Positions 24,311 through 32,687 of a stretch of DNA of 64,000 nucleotides are shown one piece after another; positions within the stretch are counted from its first letter, which is position 1, and every line of letters starts with the position of its first letter. This stretch comes from JACRIM01 sp038042195. Lineage in GTDB: Bacteria > Planctomycetota > Phycisphaerae > UBA1845 > UTPLA1. The notes under the pieces are model-generated. The model was given only the letters and a program-made list of their open reading frames with translations, was not told where the DNA came from and searched no databases. The position numbers were made by a program, and so were the translations under genes. The DNA lies in the NCBI GenBank assembly GCA_038042195.1, contig JBBTET010000007.1:50462-114461 (forward strand). Reading direction: 5' to 3'.

Positions 24311-25225
24311 ATGGAGAAGATCCTGACGGGTCGCCGTATCCATCCAATCCGCGCAGGTTTGATCGGCCGCCTGGCCGCGATATGCACCGCGCTGTTCGCG
24401 GTGACCCCCGTCCAAGCCGGGATGATCACTGCCGAGTCGTTCAGCAATAACAGCGCCGCCAACCTCTCGAGCGGCGGCACCGGCATCGCGCGCTCCTGGC
24501 AAACGGGCAACACGCTCGGCCCGGTGTTCAATGGCGGCGGCGTGTCGAGCTTCAGCAACCAGTTCATCTCCAACAACGCCATCCGCGTCGAACAGCCGGA
24601 TGGCCCGGACGTCGCCCTGACCTCGCCGAGGACTGCGGCCTATGACCTGCTCTTCACCGTCGACGACCCTGGCAATCTTGGATACCATTTGGTTATCGAT
24701 GTGGCGCTTCGCGGCTACGCCACCGCCCAAAGCGATACCGGCGGCACCGTCACGGCCAGTGCCGGCTCGTTTTCCGGCCGCATCGACACCGACATGAGCG
24801 ATGGCACCGACACGCTGGGCACCCAGATCGGCGACCTGACGCTATTCGGCGCGAGTTCCAACGCCAACTCTACCTCGCCGTTTGTCAACTCGCTGATCGC
24901 CCGCTCCGACACTTACGACGCCGGCACATTCAGCGGCACGCGGATGTTCGGACTTCGCTTCACCACCTCCGGCAGCTCGAACAACGTCTTCCTGCAAAAC
25001 AACGTGGGAGGCGAGGCGGCCACGCGCTTCGGGGCGCTGCCTGTCGACTCCGCTGCCGCCGGCGCACCGCCATTCCAGATCGCCGGCTATCCGGGAGCGG
25101 ATGGCGAGTCCGCCGCAGACCACGGCCACTTCGTCACCGTCACCACCACCACCGTCCCCGAGCCGGGCAGCCTTTCACTGCTGTTGGTCGGCGCGCTTGG
25201 TCTGCTCCGCCGATGCCGGGCGTGA
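24311..25225 (+). CDS. PEP-CTERM sorted surface protein
   Basis: The 304-residue protein has a signal peptide ending near TPVQA and a C-terminal sorting signal: VPEPGS, a hydrophobic helix (LSLLLVGALGLL) and a basic end RRCRA. Such tails are recognised by the EpsH/XrtA exosortase family, which is not encoded in this window. The mature region is rich in Ser, Asn, Thr and Gly, with beta-rich character, as in many secreted matrix proteins. The ATG has AGGAGAG before it. It lies between two diverged direct repeats. The precise function is unknown; exopolysaccharide-associated structure is the usual suggestion. Confidence 0.9.
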   Translation: MEKILTGRRIHPIRAGLIGRLAAICTALFAVTPVQAGMITAESFSNNSAANLSSGGTGIARSWQTGNTLGPVFNGGGVSSFSNQFISNNAIRVEQPDGPDVALTSPRTAAYDLLFTVDDPGNLGYHLVIDVALRGYATAQSDTGGTVTASAGSFSGRIDTDMSDGTDTLGTQIGDLTLFGASSNANSTSPFVNSLIARSDTYDAGTFSGTRMFGLRFTTSGSSNNVFLQNNVGGEAATRFGALPVDSAAAGAPPFQIAGYPGADGESAADHGHFVTVTTTTVPEPGSLSLLLVGALGLLRRCRA

Positions 25226-25517
25226 ACCGCGCGATCACCCACCGCAGGCCGAACGTGGAACTCCCACAACGGCCGCCCAGGCGAGGTCTGCGAGCGGATC
25301 TTCGACTTGCCGGTCTGCCGCGCCCTGCAGTTCCACGTGAACCGAGCGCTGCAAAATCGACCTCGGCTGGGACGGGTGGAGAATTGGAGGCCGATGGACC
25401 TGCCGCCCGACCTTTATCCTTCTCGCAAGGTGAATGTGTTACAATGACCTAACACGGCCCAGCGGGGTAGCCGGGCACGTTGATAGGGGACATGCCGGTC
25501 CACCCAGGGAATGCCAA

Positions 25518-25832
25518 ATGCAAGAGCCACGATTCAACCACAGGGCGCGAAGTATGGCCGGTATGCGTTGGGCCTTGTTCTCGGTGATGCTTGGCCTGGT
25601 GTGGTTTTTCAACGCATTCGGATGCGAGAGTATCGGCCTCGAATGCCCTGACGGCACCTTTACGCTTGATGGGCTGTGCTATCCCGAGGGTACCGGCGCG
25701 TGCTGCAGCACATTTGGGAGCGATAAGTTTTGCAGCGTGAGAACGCGGGACGAATGCCTGGCAATATCAAATTCTTTCTATCATGACAGACACACCTGTG
25801 AATCTGCATGTCCAGATTCCAAAAAAGAGTAA
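25518..25832 (+). CDS. Small cysteine-rich lipoprotein
   Basis: From the ATG at 25518 (AGGGA upstream) the product is 104 residues. A hydrophobic segment (ALFSVMLGLVWFFNAFGC) ends in a plausible lipobox. About ten cysteines follow in a short mature region (LECPDGTFTLDGLCYPEG, then ACC, FCS, DEC, TCESAC), suggesting a disulfide-knotted domain. Residues GACCS and RDECLA resemble short cysteine motifs seen in planctomycete surface proteins. I do not recognise a family. The open frame starts further upstream, at 25434, but that part has no signal character. Confidence 0.55.
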   Translation: MQEPRFNHRARSMAGMRWALFSVMLGLVWFFNAFGCESIGLECPDGTFTLDGLCYPEGTGACCSTFGSDKFCSVRTRDECLAISNSFYHDRHTCESACPDSKKE

Positions 25833-26204
25833 CCAACCGTGCGGGGGGGGGATCTGTATTCAATCGGTACCCGGCCGTAAAGACCGGCCGCGCCCGTCCG
25901 CCGAAATCGGATTAACCGACTTTCTCCAGTTTTGGTGTGTGGCCCAGCCAAGCCCAAACACGACCCGGTCTTGACCTCCGTTCCGCATCTACCATCCAAG
26001 GCGTTTCCTGCACAGTAGACCGGCCCCCGCCGGCCCCGGATTGGCTCTCGGAGGTCTGTGGATAAGTGCCGGGGTGCCGAAATCGACGTCGGCCGAGGCC
26101 GGGACTAGTGGGCACGGGTTTCGGGCGCGCGAATTGCATGGGTCCTAGGTGTGCTGGTCCAATGCCGACAAGAAACTGGGAATCAACTACAGTCGTGCCG
26201 CATA
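25833..26204. other. Intergenic region before the cytochrome b/multihaem fusion
   Basis: No gene is supported. It contains a G-run at about 25844-25851 and the second copy of the diverged direct repeat. The promoter for the downstream cytochrome operon should be here, but I cannot point to convincing -35 and -10 elements. Confidence 0.4.
26018..26112. repeat. Diverged direct repeat, copy B
   Basis: This is the partner of 24081-24172 and begins GACCGGCCCCCGCC. It lies about 90 bases before the cytochrome b/multihaem gene. Position and divergence suggest an old duplication rather than a recent insertion. Confidence 0.55.
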
Positions 26205-28094
26205 ATGGCGCGGATGGGCAGAACAGTGAACCGAACCACGATGGCGCGCGCGACGATGTTGATCGCGCTCATCGGACTTGTGTGGACCTTGCCGGTTCGC
26301 GCGGATGATCCGGACAATTGCCTGCTGTGCCACCAATATCGCGGGTTGAGTCGACTGGACACCGACACGTCGCGATTGCATCTGTTCTTCACCGACCCCG
26401 ACTATTCCAACCATCGGCGCGGCCCACATGCCCGGCTGGGCTGCACCGATTGCCATGTGCGGGCGGAGGTGTCCGTCATTCCGCACCAGACGGTGACGCC
26501 GGTGGACTGCGCCCGGGCGTGTCACCTCGGCAGCCAGTCGGGCATCGCGAGAGAGTTCAGCCATGCCCATGTGAAGGGGATGTTGCAGGACAGCGCGCAC
26601 AAACCCGACACGCTGCTCAATCTTCAATTCAATAAAGGGCCGCTGCTTTCCCCGGAACAGGCGAACTGTTTGTATTGCCATGATGAGCCGGTTTTTCGCG
26701 ACCCGTCGAACACGATCCCCATTGCGGCGATGCAGTCCGGCCGGACCTTTGATCGGTGCGACGTATGTCACACCGACACGGTGCCGCTGGACGTTGTGTA
26801 TTACCTTCGTCACGTGGCGTCGCGCTTGGTGCCGGCGCGACCGCCGCTCGAGCTGGCGCAGGTCTGCGCGGTGTGCCACAGTGATCCGCTGATCAACAAG
26901 ACGCACGAGATGAAGGATTCGGTCGCCGGGTTCGTGCGCAGCTTTCACGGAAAAGCCGCGCTGCTCGGCGATCAGTCAACGGCAAATTGTCTCTCGTGCC
27001 ACGTCAGCGCCGGTGACAACGCCCATCGGATGCTGGGGCGGAACGACCCCAAGTCGTCGGTGAATCCCGTGCGCCTCGCCGATTCGTGCCGCAGCACGGA
27101 ATGCCACCCGGGGGCGGACAAGAGCATCGCGGCGACGGCCGTCCATCTCGATTTGCCGACGGAACACGGCTCGATGGAATACCTGTTGGCGGTGACATTC
27201 ATCGTGCTGACGATTTTGACGTTTGGACCGTCGGCGTTGCTTGTGCTCCTGGAGCTGTTTCAGATCGTGGTGGGTCGTGAGCACCACGGGGATGGCAAGG
27301 TGCGCGATCTGGCGACGCGGCTGATGGCTGATCCGCGCGGGCGCGAGCGATTGAAACGCTTCAAGCCTCGGCATCGGGTGCAGCATTGGATTCTCACGAT
27401 CCTGTTCACGCTTCTGGTGTTGACGGGCTTCCCGATGAAGTTCGCGGATCGGACGTGGGCGGCGATGCTGGTGCAGATGTTCGGCGGATTGCAGGTCGCG
27501 CGGGTCATTCACCACTGGTCCGGCATCTTTCTGGTGATCGGCTTCATCGGTCACATGGTGGACGTGTTCTTTGTGTTCCTGGCGCAGGCGCGGAGTCTGA
27601 TTTCGGCGGGTCACAAGGACGGATACACGAAGGCATTCACGTCGCTGCCGATGTGGATTTCGCCGACGGACGTGAAGAAGACCTTCCAGTTGCTCGCCTG
27701 TCTGATGTTCCTGCGCAAGGAACGGCCGACCTTTGGGCGATTCAGTCCGGCCGAGAAGTTTGAGTATCTCGGAGTGTTCTGGGGGACGATGCTCCTGGGC
27801 ATTACGGGGGCGATCTTGTGGGGCGAGCAATACATGTCTCATCTCGTCGGCGGGCGAATATTCAATCTGTCGACGATTGCACATACCTACGAGGCGTTTC
27901 TCGCCGTGATTCACGTCGGCATCCTGCATATTTACAACGTCATCCTCGCGCCGCGCGTCTTTCCGCTTTCGCCGGCGACGATCACCGGGCACACGCCGAT
28001 GGACAAACTGGTGGAGGAACACAGCGAGCTGGTGGAAGAGGTGGCGCGCGATCTGGGCCTCTTGCCGCAGGAGGCACCGCATGAATCTGCCTGA
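26205..28094 (+). CDS. Octahaem cytochrome c-cytochrome b membrane fusion protein
   Basis: The start is uncertain: ATGs at 26205, 26214 and 26241 all precede the leader ending in TLPVRA, and none has a strong ribosome binding site. From 26205 the product is 629 residues. The periplasmic N-terminal half has six CXXCH sites (CLLCH, CTDCH, CLYCH, CDVCH, CAVCH, CLSCH) and two unusual ones, CARACH (CX3CH) and CRSTECH (CX4CH). The second half has about five membrane helices of the formate dehydrogenase gamma/thiosulfate reductase cytochrome b type, with helix histidines in VQHWIL, IHHWSGI, IGHMVD and VIHVGILH. I infer a quinol dehydrogenase feeding electrons to periplasmic haems. The next gene overlaps it by 14 bases. 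Confidence 0.88.
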   Translation: MARMGRTVNRTTMARATMLIALIGLVWTLPVRADDPDNCLLCHQYRGLSRLDTDTSRLHLFFTDPDYSNHRRGPHARLGCTDCHVRAEVSVIPHQTVTPVDCARACHLGSQSGIAREFSHAHVKGMLQDSAHKPDTLLNLQFNKGPLLSPEQANCLYCHDEPVFRDPSNTIPIAAMQSGRTFDRCDVCHTDTVPLDVVYYLRHVASRLVPARPPLELAQVCAVCHSDPLINKTHEMKDSVAGFVRSFHGKAALLGDQSTANCLSCHVSAGDNAHRMLGRNDPKSSVNPVRLADSCRSTECHPGADKSIAATAVHLDLPTEHGSMEYLLAVTFIVLTILTFGPSALLVLLELFQIVVGREHHGDGKVRDLATRLMADPRGRERLKRFKPRHRVQHWILTILFTLLVLTGFPMKFADRTWAAMLVQMFGGLQVARVIHHWSGIFLVIGFIGHMVDVFFVFLAQARSLISAGHKDGYTKAFTSLPMWISPTDVKKTFQLLACLMFLRKERPTFGRFSPAEKFEYLGVFWGTMLLGITGAILWGEQYMSHLVGGRIFNLSTIAHTYEAFLAVIHVGILHIYNVILAPRVFPLSPATITGHTPMDKLVEEHSELVEEVARDLGLLPQEAPHESA

Positions 28095-29199
28095 CGACGC
28101 AGCGATCGCCGATGCGACCAAGTCCCGCTCGCGGTGGTATCAAGCGGCGCGCAAGAACATCGCGCGCGGCTACGCGACATTTTTGATGGCCTTGATCTTG
28201 TATTTGACGCTGTCGGCGGTGTGGTATCTGCTTACATCACTGGCCAGCAGCAAGGTGCCGGGGCAGATCACGGACATCCCGGCCAAGATGGACCGCACCA
28301 TGCTCGACACCGAGCGGGCCGCCTGGCGTGGCTTTGAGGTCAGCGACAATCCACGGACTCCGCTGGCACACTACCACCGTGTCGACGGCTGGATTCAGCC
28401 GGACAAGTTCAGCGGGTGTACGCAGGCCGGTTGCCACGCGCCGCTGCCGCATTCCAAGCGCAAGGAAGTGCGGGCATTTCTGAACATGCATGCGACGAGT
28501 TTGCACTGCGGCGTCTGTCACATGCAGACGGAGAAGCAGCCGTTGGAGCTGGTCTGGTACGATTTGGCAAATGGGGAGTCGCGTTCCTCGCCGGCCATTC
28601 TCGAAGCGTATGGATTGCTGCTGTCGTCGCCGCCGAAGTCCGACAATGAACCCGCTATGATGTCGCTGCAAGAGAAGCTCGTTGGGCTGTTGCAATCTGC
28701 CGCCACCGGCGCGGGCAATCCGCCGGCGATTCAGGAGTTGGCGGACCACTTCGCGGCTGTACGGGCGACGAGCGAGGCGTTTGGGAAGCTACTCCTTGCG
28801 GGGCGCGAGGCGTTGCCGAAGCATTTTCGCGGGGAATACGGGGCCAAGCTGGCACTGCGCGACTCGGCGACAGGTCAGCCGATGCTTGCGCATCCGAAGA
28901 CAGAGTCCGCCGTTCGGGCGTTTCTGGACCGACGGGACTCGGCTGGCGGCGAGGATCGCAAGGCGCTGCTTGACGCCGTCCATCCATTGAAGCGGCCCAA
29001 GGCGTTGCATTGCTCCGATTGTCACACGTTGGACCGATCGTTGGTTGATTTCGGCAAGGCAGGCTATCCAGCGGCGCGAGCGGATGCGCTCAAGTCGCCT
29101 ATCATTGTGCGGATGATTGAGAGTATCAACGAGGGGCGACCCATGCATCTGCCCGAGTTCATCCGACCCACGTCTCCGACCACGTCCACTCCGAAATGA
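28081..29199 (+). CDS. Membrane-anchored trihaem cytochrome c
   Basis: The 372-residue protein starts at an ATG with GGAGG six bases upstream, inside the end of the preceding gene. One N-terminal membrane helix (TFLMALILYLTLSAVWYLL) acts as an uncleaved anchor. Three haem sites are seen: CTQAGCH (CX4CH, unusual), CGVCH and CSDCH. A long helical spacer of about 160 residues separates the second and third. Histidines in PLPHSKRK and NMHATSLH may be distal ligands. It probably receives electrons from the cytochrome b fusion encoded just upstream, forming a two-subunit quinol-oxidising module (inference). Confidence 0.85.
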   Translation: MNLPDDAAIADATKSRSRWYQAARKNIARGYATFLMALILYLTLSAVWYLLTSLASSKVPGQITDIPAKMDRTMLDTERAAWRGFEVSDNPRTPLAHYHRVDGWIQPDKFSGCTQAGCHAPLPHSKRKEVRAFLNMHATSLHCGVCHMQTEKQPLELVWYDLANGESRSSPAILEAYGLLLSSPPKSDNEPAMMSLQEKLVGLLQSAATGAGNPPAIQELADHFAAVRATSEAFGKLLLAGREALPKHFRGEYGAKLALRDSATGQPMLAHPKTESAVRAFLDRRDSAGGEDRKALLDAVHPLKRPKALHCSDCHTLDRSLVDFGKAGYPAARADALKSPIIVRMIESINEGRPMHLPEFIRPTSPTTSTPK

Positions 29200-29250
29200 C
29201 GGGCCGAACGTCATTTGCCAATTTCGCTGAGCGGCCTAGCATATGGCCGC

Positions 29251-30222
29251 ATGAGACGATCTTCGACTGGGCGCGTTCAACTTCTGGGATTCCTCGCCAT
29301 CGCGTTGGCCGGCGCGAGCGGCTGCAAGAGCGCGAGTGCGCCGCCGCCGGTGGCGTTCACGTCGGAAGATTGGTCGTATCGCGGGGCAAAGGGCCGCAAG
29401 CTCACGTCGGATCATTACGAACTCTTTACGACGTGTAAGTCGAAGCCGTTCGTCGATGCGATGCCGGGCTTCATGGAGACCTGCTGGTCGGCTTATGAAA
29501 AGCTGATTTCGCCCTTTGCGCCGCCGAAGAAGTGCGAGACCTACCTCTTCGGATCGCGCCGACAATGGGAGCAATTCACCGAGGAATTCGCACCGGCACG
29601 GGCCGCGATCTACAAGCGCATACGCTCAGGCGGGTATTCGGAGCGCGGGCTGACGGTGTCGCACTATGACACGCAGCGCAGCACGCTGTCGGTCTTGGCG
29701 CATGAAGGGTTGCATCAGTATCTTGAAGTGACTCGCAGCCGAGAAGTGCCGGCATGGCTCAATGAGGGTCTGGCCTGCTACTTCGAGGCGTTTGAGTTGG
29801 ACGCTCATAACCGGCCGACGTTTACGCCAACGAAAAACTATCTGCGCACACCGGGGCTTCGCGAGGCGCTGACCGGAAAGAATCTGATTCCCATCAAGGA
29901 AATCCTTGGGACACATGCGGGGATCGAAGTCCAGAAGAAGGCCGTGCAGGTGCGAAACTATTACTCGCAGGAGTGGGCGCTCATCGTCATGCTCATGCGA
30001 CCGAAGAAGGAGAACTCGTATCACGAGGCGTTCCAATTGCTCCTTGCCGAGATGGGCACGGACACGATGCTGCGCAAGGCCAATGCCATGATGGCGGCTG
30101 ACACCGAGGGCGGGATGACGCTCGGCGAGGCCGTTTTTCAGGCGTACCTGAGTGATGACCTTGCAGGTTTCCAGGCCGAGTACGAAGCCTATCTACATAA
30201 GCTCATGGACATGGACGGCTGA
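29251..30222 (+). CDS. DUF1570-type lipoprotein, putative gluzincin metalloprotease
   Basis: From the ATG at 29251 the product is 323 residues with a lipobox ALAGASGC. The DUF1570-like core has HEGLH (about residues 151-155), matching the HEXXH zinc motif, and a downstream NEGLACYFE whose glutamate (about residue 172) would be the third zinc ligand. The spacing and WLNEG pattern are typical of planctomycete DUF1570 proteins. The C-terminal part is helical. It would act in the periplasm, but no substrate is known. It ends four bases before purB, suggesting co-transcription. Confidence 0.8.
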   Translation: MRRSSTGRVQLLGFLAIALAGASGCKSASAPPPVAFTSEDWSYRGAKGRKLTSDHYELFTTCKSKPFVDAMPGFMETCWSAYEKLISPFAPPKKCETYLFGSRRQWEQFTEEFAPARAAIYKRIRSGGYSERGLTVSHYDTQRSTLSVLAHEGLHQYLEVTRSREVPAWLNEGLACYFEAFELDAHNRPTFTPTKNYLRTPGLREALTGKNLIPIKEILGTHAGIEVQKKAVQVRNYYSQEWALIVMLMRPKKENSYHEAFQLLLAEMGTDTMLRKANAMMAADTEGGMTLGEAVFQAYLSDDLAGFQAEYEAYLHKLMDMDG

Positions 30223-30226
30223 GATC

Positions 30227-31687
30227 ATGGCGACGCGGCGGCAATCTCACGGCAGCGCCGAGGGCGCGGTCTATGTCAGTCCGCTCGTGGCGCGCAATGC
30301 GTCGGCGGACATGGCGGCCGTGTTCTCGCCGATGCGCCGGGCGCAGACGTGGCGGCGCATCTGGCTGGTGCTGGCGGAGTCGCAGCGCGAGTTGGGGTTG
30401 TCGATCACTGCGGGACAGATTCGGGCGCTGCGTTCGGCGGTGGATCGCGTCGACCTTCGCAGCGTGGCCCGACATGAGCGACGTTTGCGGCATGATGTAA
30501 TGGCTCATCTTCATGCCTATGCGGATGACGCACCGTTGGCGCGGGGGATTCTTCATCTTGGCGCGACGAGCATGGACATCGTGGACAACGCCGACTTGAT
30601 TCTCATGCGCGAGGCGCTGGGCATCCTTCAGGAATGGTTGGTAACGATCGTTGATGCGATGGCTCGACAGTCGCGGCGGTATCGCGATTTGGCGTGTCTG
30701 GGATTCACGCACTATCAACCGGCGCAGCTCACGACGGTCGGCAAGCGAATCAGCCTGTGGTGCTGGGACTTCGTGCGTGATCTATCGGAAGTGTCGCGGC
30801 TCGCGGAAGGACTTCGTTTTCGCGGCATTCGCGGGGCGACGGGGACGCAGGCGAGTTTTCTGAAGCTGTTCAACGGCCATGCCGGCAAGGTGGCAAAGCT
30901 GGAGTCGCTCGTCGCTCAAAGGCTCGGCTTCACGGAGTGCGAACCGGTCACGGGTCAGACGTATTCACGCAAGGTCGATGCACAGGTCGTCGCGGCGCTG
31001 GCTAACATTGCGGCCGGCGTTCACAAGTTCGCCAATGACATTCGGCTGCTGGCGAATCTGAAGGAGATCGAGGAGCCGTTCGAGCGGTCGCAGGTGGGAA
31101 GTTCGGCGATGCCGTACAAGCGCAACCCGATGCTCTGCGAGCGGGCCACGGGATTGGCGCGATTTGTCATCAGCCTGGCTACGTCGGGGTTTCAGAATGC
31201 GGCGGAGCAGTGGCTGGAGCGCACGCTGGATGATTCCGCGAATAAGCGGCTGTTGATCCCGGAGACGTTTCTGGCGACGGATGGCATGTTGCAGATCGTG
31301 GCGCGGGTGGCGGATGGTCTCGTGGTGAATCCCAAAGTGATCGCGTCACACATTGAGGCGGAGTTGCCGTTTATTGCGACGGAGGACATCCTCATGGCGG
31401 CGGTGAAGGCCGGCGGGGATCGGCAGGTGTTGCACGAGCGGATTCGCGTGCATTCACAGGTGGCCGGCGCGGAGGTGAAGCAGCATGGGCGGAGCAATGA
31501 TTTGATCGACCGGCTGAAAGGTGACGATGCGTTTTCAAAGGTACGATTGGATAAGGTGCTTGCGCCTTCGGCATATACCGGACTGGCGGCGCGACAGGTG
31601 AATGAGTTTCTGAAGCGGCAGGTGGGAACCGACTATCGTCGCCAGCTTGGCAAGATTCACCGCCGGAGGCCGGAGATCGGTGTATGA
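30227..31687 (+). CDS. purB: Adenylosuccinate lyase
   Basis: The 486-residue protein belongs to the fumarase/aspartase superfamily. It cleaves adenylosuccinate to AMP and SAICAR to AICAR in purine synthesis. Visible landmarks are HLGATSMDIVDNAD, the catalytic-region FTHYQPAQ with its histidine, and the signature GSSAMPYKRNPMLCER. The length fits the family. The ATG at 30227 follows the DUF1570 stop by four bases; an upstream in-frame ATG at 30152 lies inside that gene and is rejected. pyrE overlaps its end by four bases, putting purine and pyrimidine synthesis genes in one transcript. Confidence 0.95.
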   Translation: MATRRQSHGSAEGAVYVSPLVARNASADMAAVFSPMRRAQTWRRIWLVLAESQRELGLSITAGQIRALRSAVDRVDLRSVARHERRLRHDVMAHLHAYADDAPLARGILHLGATSMDIVDNADLILMREALGILQEWLVTIVDAMARQSRRYRDLACLGFTHYQPAQLTTVGKRISLWCWDFVRDLSEVSRLAEGLRFRGIRGATGTQASFLKLFNGHAGKVAKLESLVAQRLGFTECEPVTGQTYSRKVDAQVVAALANIAAGVHKFANDIRLLANLKEIEEPFERSQVGSSAMPYKRNPMLCERATGLARFVISLATSGFQNAAEQWLERTLDDSANKRLLIPETFLATDGMLQIVARVADGLVVNPKVIASHIEAELPFIATEDILMAAVKAGGDRQVLHERIRVHSQVAGAEVKQHGRSNDLIDRLKGDDAFSKVRLDKVLAPSAYTGLAARQVNEFLKRQVGTDYRRQLGKIHRRRPEIGV

Positions 31688-32214
31688 CGCATAAAGAACT
31701 CGCTGAGCGGATTCGCACTGTTGCCTATCTCGAAGGCGACTTCACGCTGCGATCTGGGAAGAAGTCCACGTTTTATGTTGACAAGTATCTCTTCGAGACG
31801 CAGCCCGACATTCTTGCGGAATTGGGGCGACGGCTCGCGGCGATGCGTGGTCCGCGCACGACATTGATCGCGGGCGCGGAACTCGGAGGCGTGGCGCTGG
31901 CGGCGGCGGCGTCGATGGCGAGTGGCCTGCCGTTTGTGATCATGCGCAATGCGAAAAAGGATTACGGCACGAGCAAGATGTACGAGGGGATGTTGTCGTC
32001 ACGAGATGTGGTCCTGCTGGTCGAAGATATCGCCACGACGGGCGGGCAGGTGCTGGAGGCGGCGAAGGTGATTCGGGAGACAGGGGCCACGGTCGAGAGA
32101 ATCGTGGCTGTCGTGGATCGGGGGCAGGGGGCCGCGGAGAACATTCGCGGGGCGGGGTTTGTTTTTGATTCGCTGTTGAATTCCAAGGACTTACGGCTGC
32201 CCGGATCGGTCTGA
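31684..32214 (+). CDS. pyrE: Orotate phosphoribosyltransferase
   Basis: The 176-residue protein joins orotate and PRPP to give OMP in pyrimidine synthesis. The PRPP-binding motif VLLVEDIATTGGQ is intact, and the N-terminal LRSGKKSTFYVDK matches the orotate-binding loop. AKKDYGTSK contains the catalytic-loop lysines. The start overlaps the purB stop as ATGA, so translation is coupled. Length is slightly short but within the bacterial range. Confidence 0.95.
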   Translation: MTHKELAERIRTVAYLEGDFTLRSGKKSTFYVDKYLFETQPDILAELGRRLAAMRGPRTTLIAGAELGGVALAAAASMASGLPFVIMRNAKKDYGTSKMYEGMLSSRDVVLLVEDIATTGGQVLEAAKVIRETGATVERIVAVVDRGQGAAENIRGAGFVFDSLLNSKDLRLPGSV

Positions 32215-32610
32215 ATGTGGGCCGCTCCCCCATATTTCATATCTCTGACGGGGGGTTCTTGCGTGAAGATCTACTCAATACTGAGCAAATCGGTTTGAGT
32301 CGATCCATGCTCAATTTGTATGATGCACATTCAGGGGGATGTACCATAGCATTGTTATCAACGCTGGAGCATCATCAATTACGATTCGACGGGGTAGGCG
32401 GCTCTTAAGCATCGGGTCATGTTCGTTCGCTGCGTGGATGGTCGCCCGGACGATCCGTTCAGAACTGAGCCGGGCGTGTGTGGCTGTGGAACCGTCGACA
32501 AGGACGGCATTTTCGATTGCATCGACGACTGCCCATTCTCCGGTAATCCGAATCAGGCCGACATCGATGGCGACGCGTGTTGCCTATTCGAGTTCGTGGC
32601 TTCTTTTCAC
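32215..32610 (+). pseudogene. Intergenic region with a remnant of a thrombospondin type 3 repeat protein
   Basis: Between pyrE and the repeat lipoprotein no intact gene is seen. Translating about 32420-32580 on the plus strand gives DGRPDDPFRTEPGVCGCG, then FDCIDDCPFSGNPNQADIDG and D. This is the calcium-binding TSP type 3 pattern common in planctomycete surface proteins (normally PNQADTDGDGVGDACDNC). The fragment lacks a start, a signal peptide and any continuation, so I read it as a decayed gene piece. Confidence 0.55.
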
Positions 32611-32621
32611 CGGGCGTATCA

Positions 32622-32658
32622 CAAGAAAGGCCCGTCGATCCCTTTGAATCGACGGGCC
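32622..32658 (-). terminator. Rho-independent terminator of the FN3-repeat lipoprotein gene
   Basis: GGCCCGTCGAT (32629-32639) and ATCGACGGGCC (32648-32658) form a perfect 11-base stem with an eight-base loop. On the minus strand it is followed by TTTCTT. It lies 30 bases past the stop of the repeat lipoprotein gene. Confidence 0.8.
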
Positions 32659-32687
32659 CTTGTGGATTTCATCTCGCGAGAGCCGGG

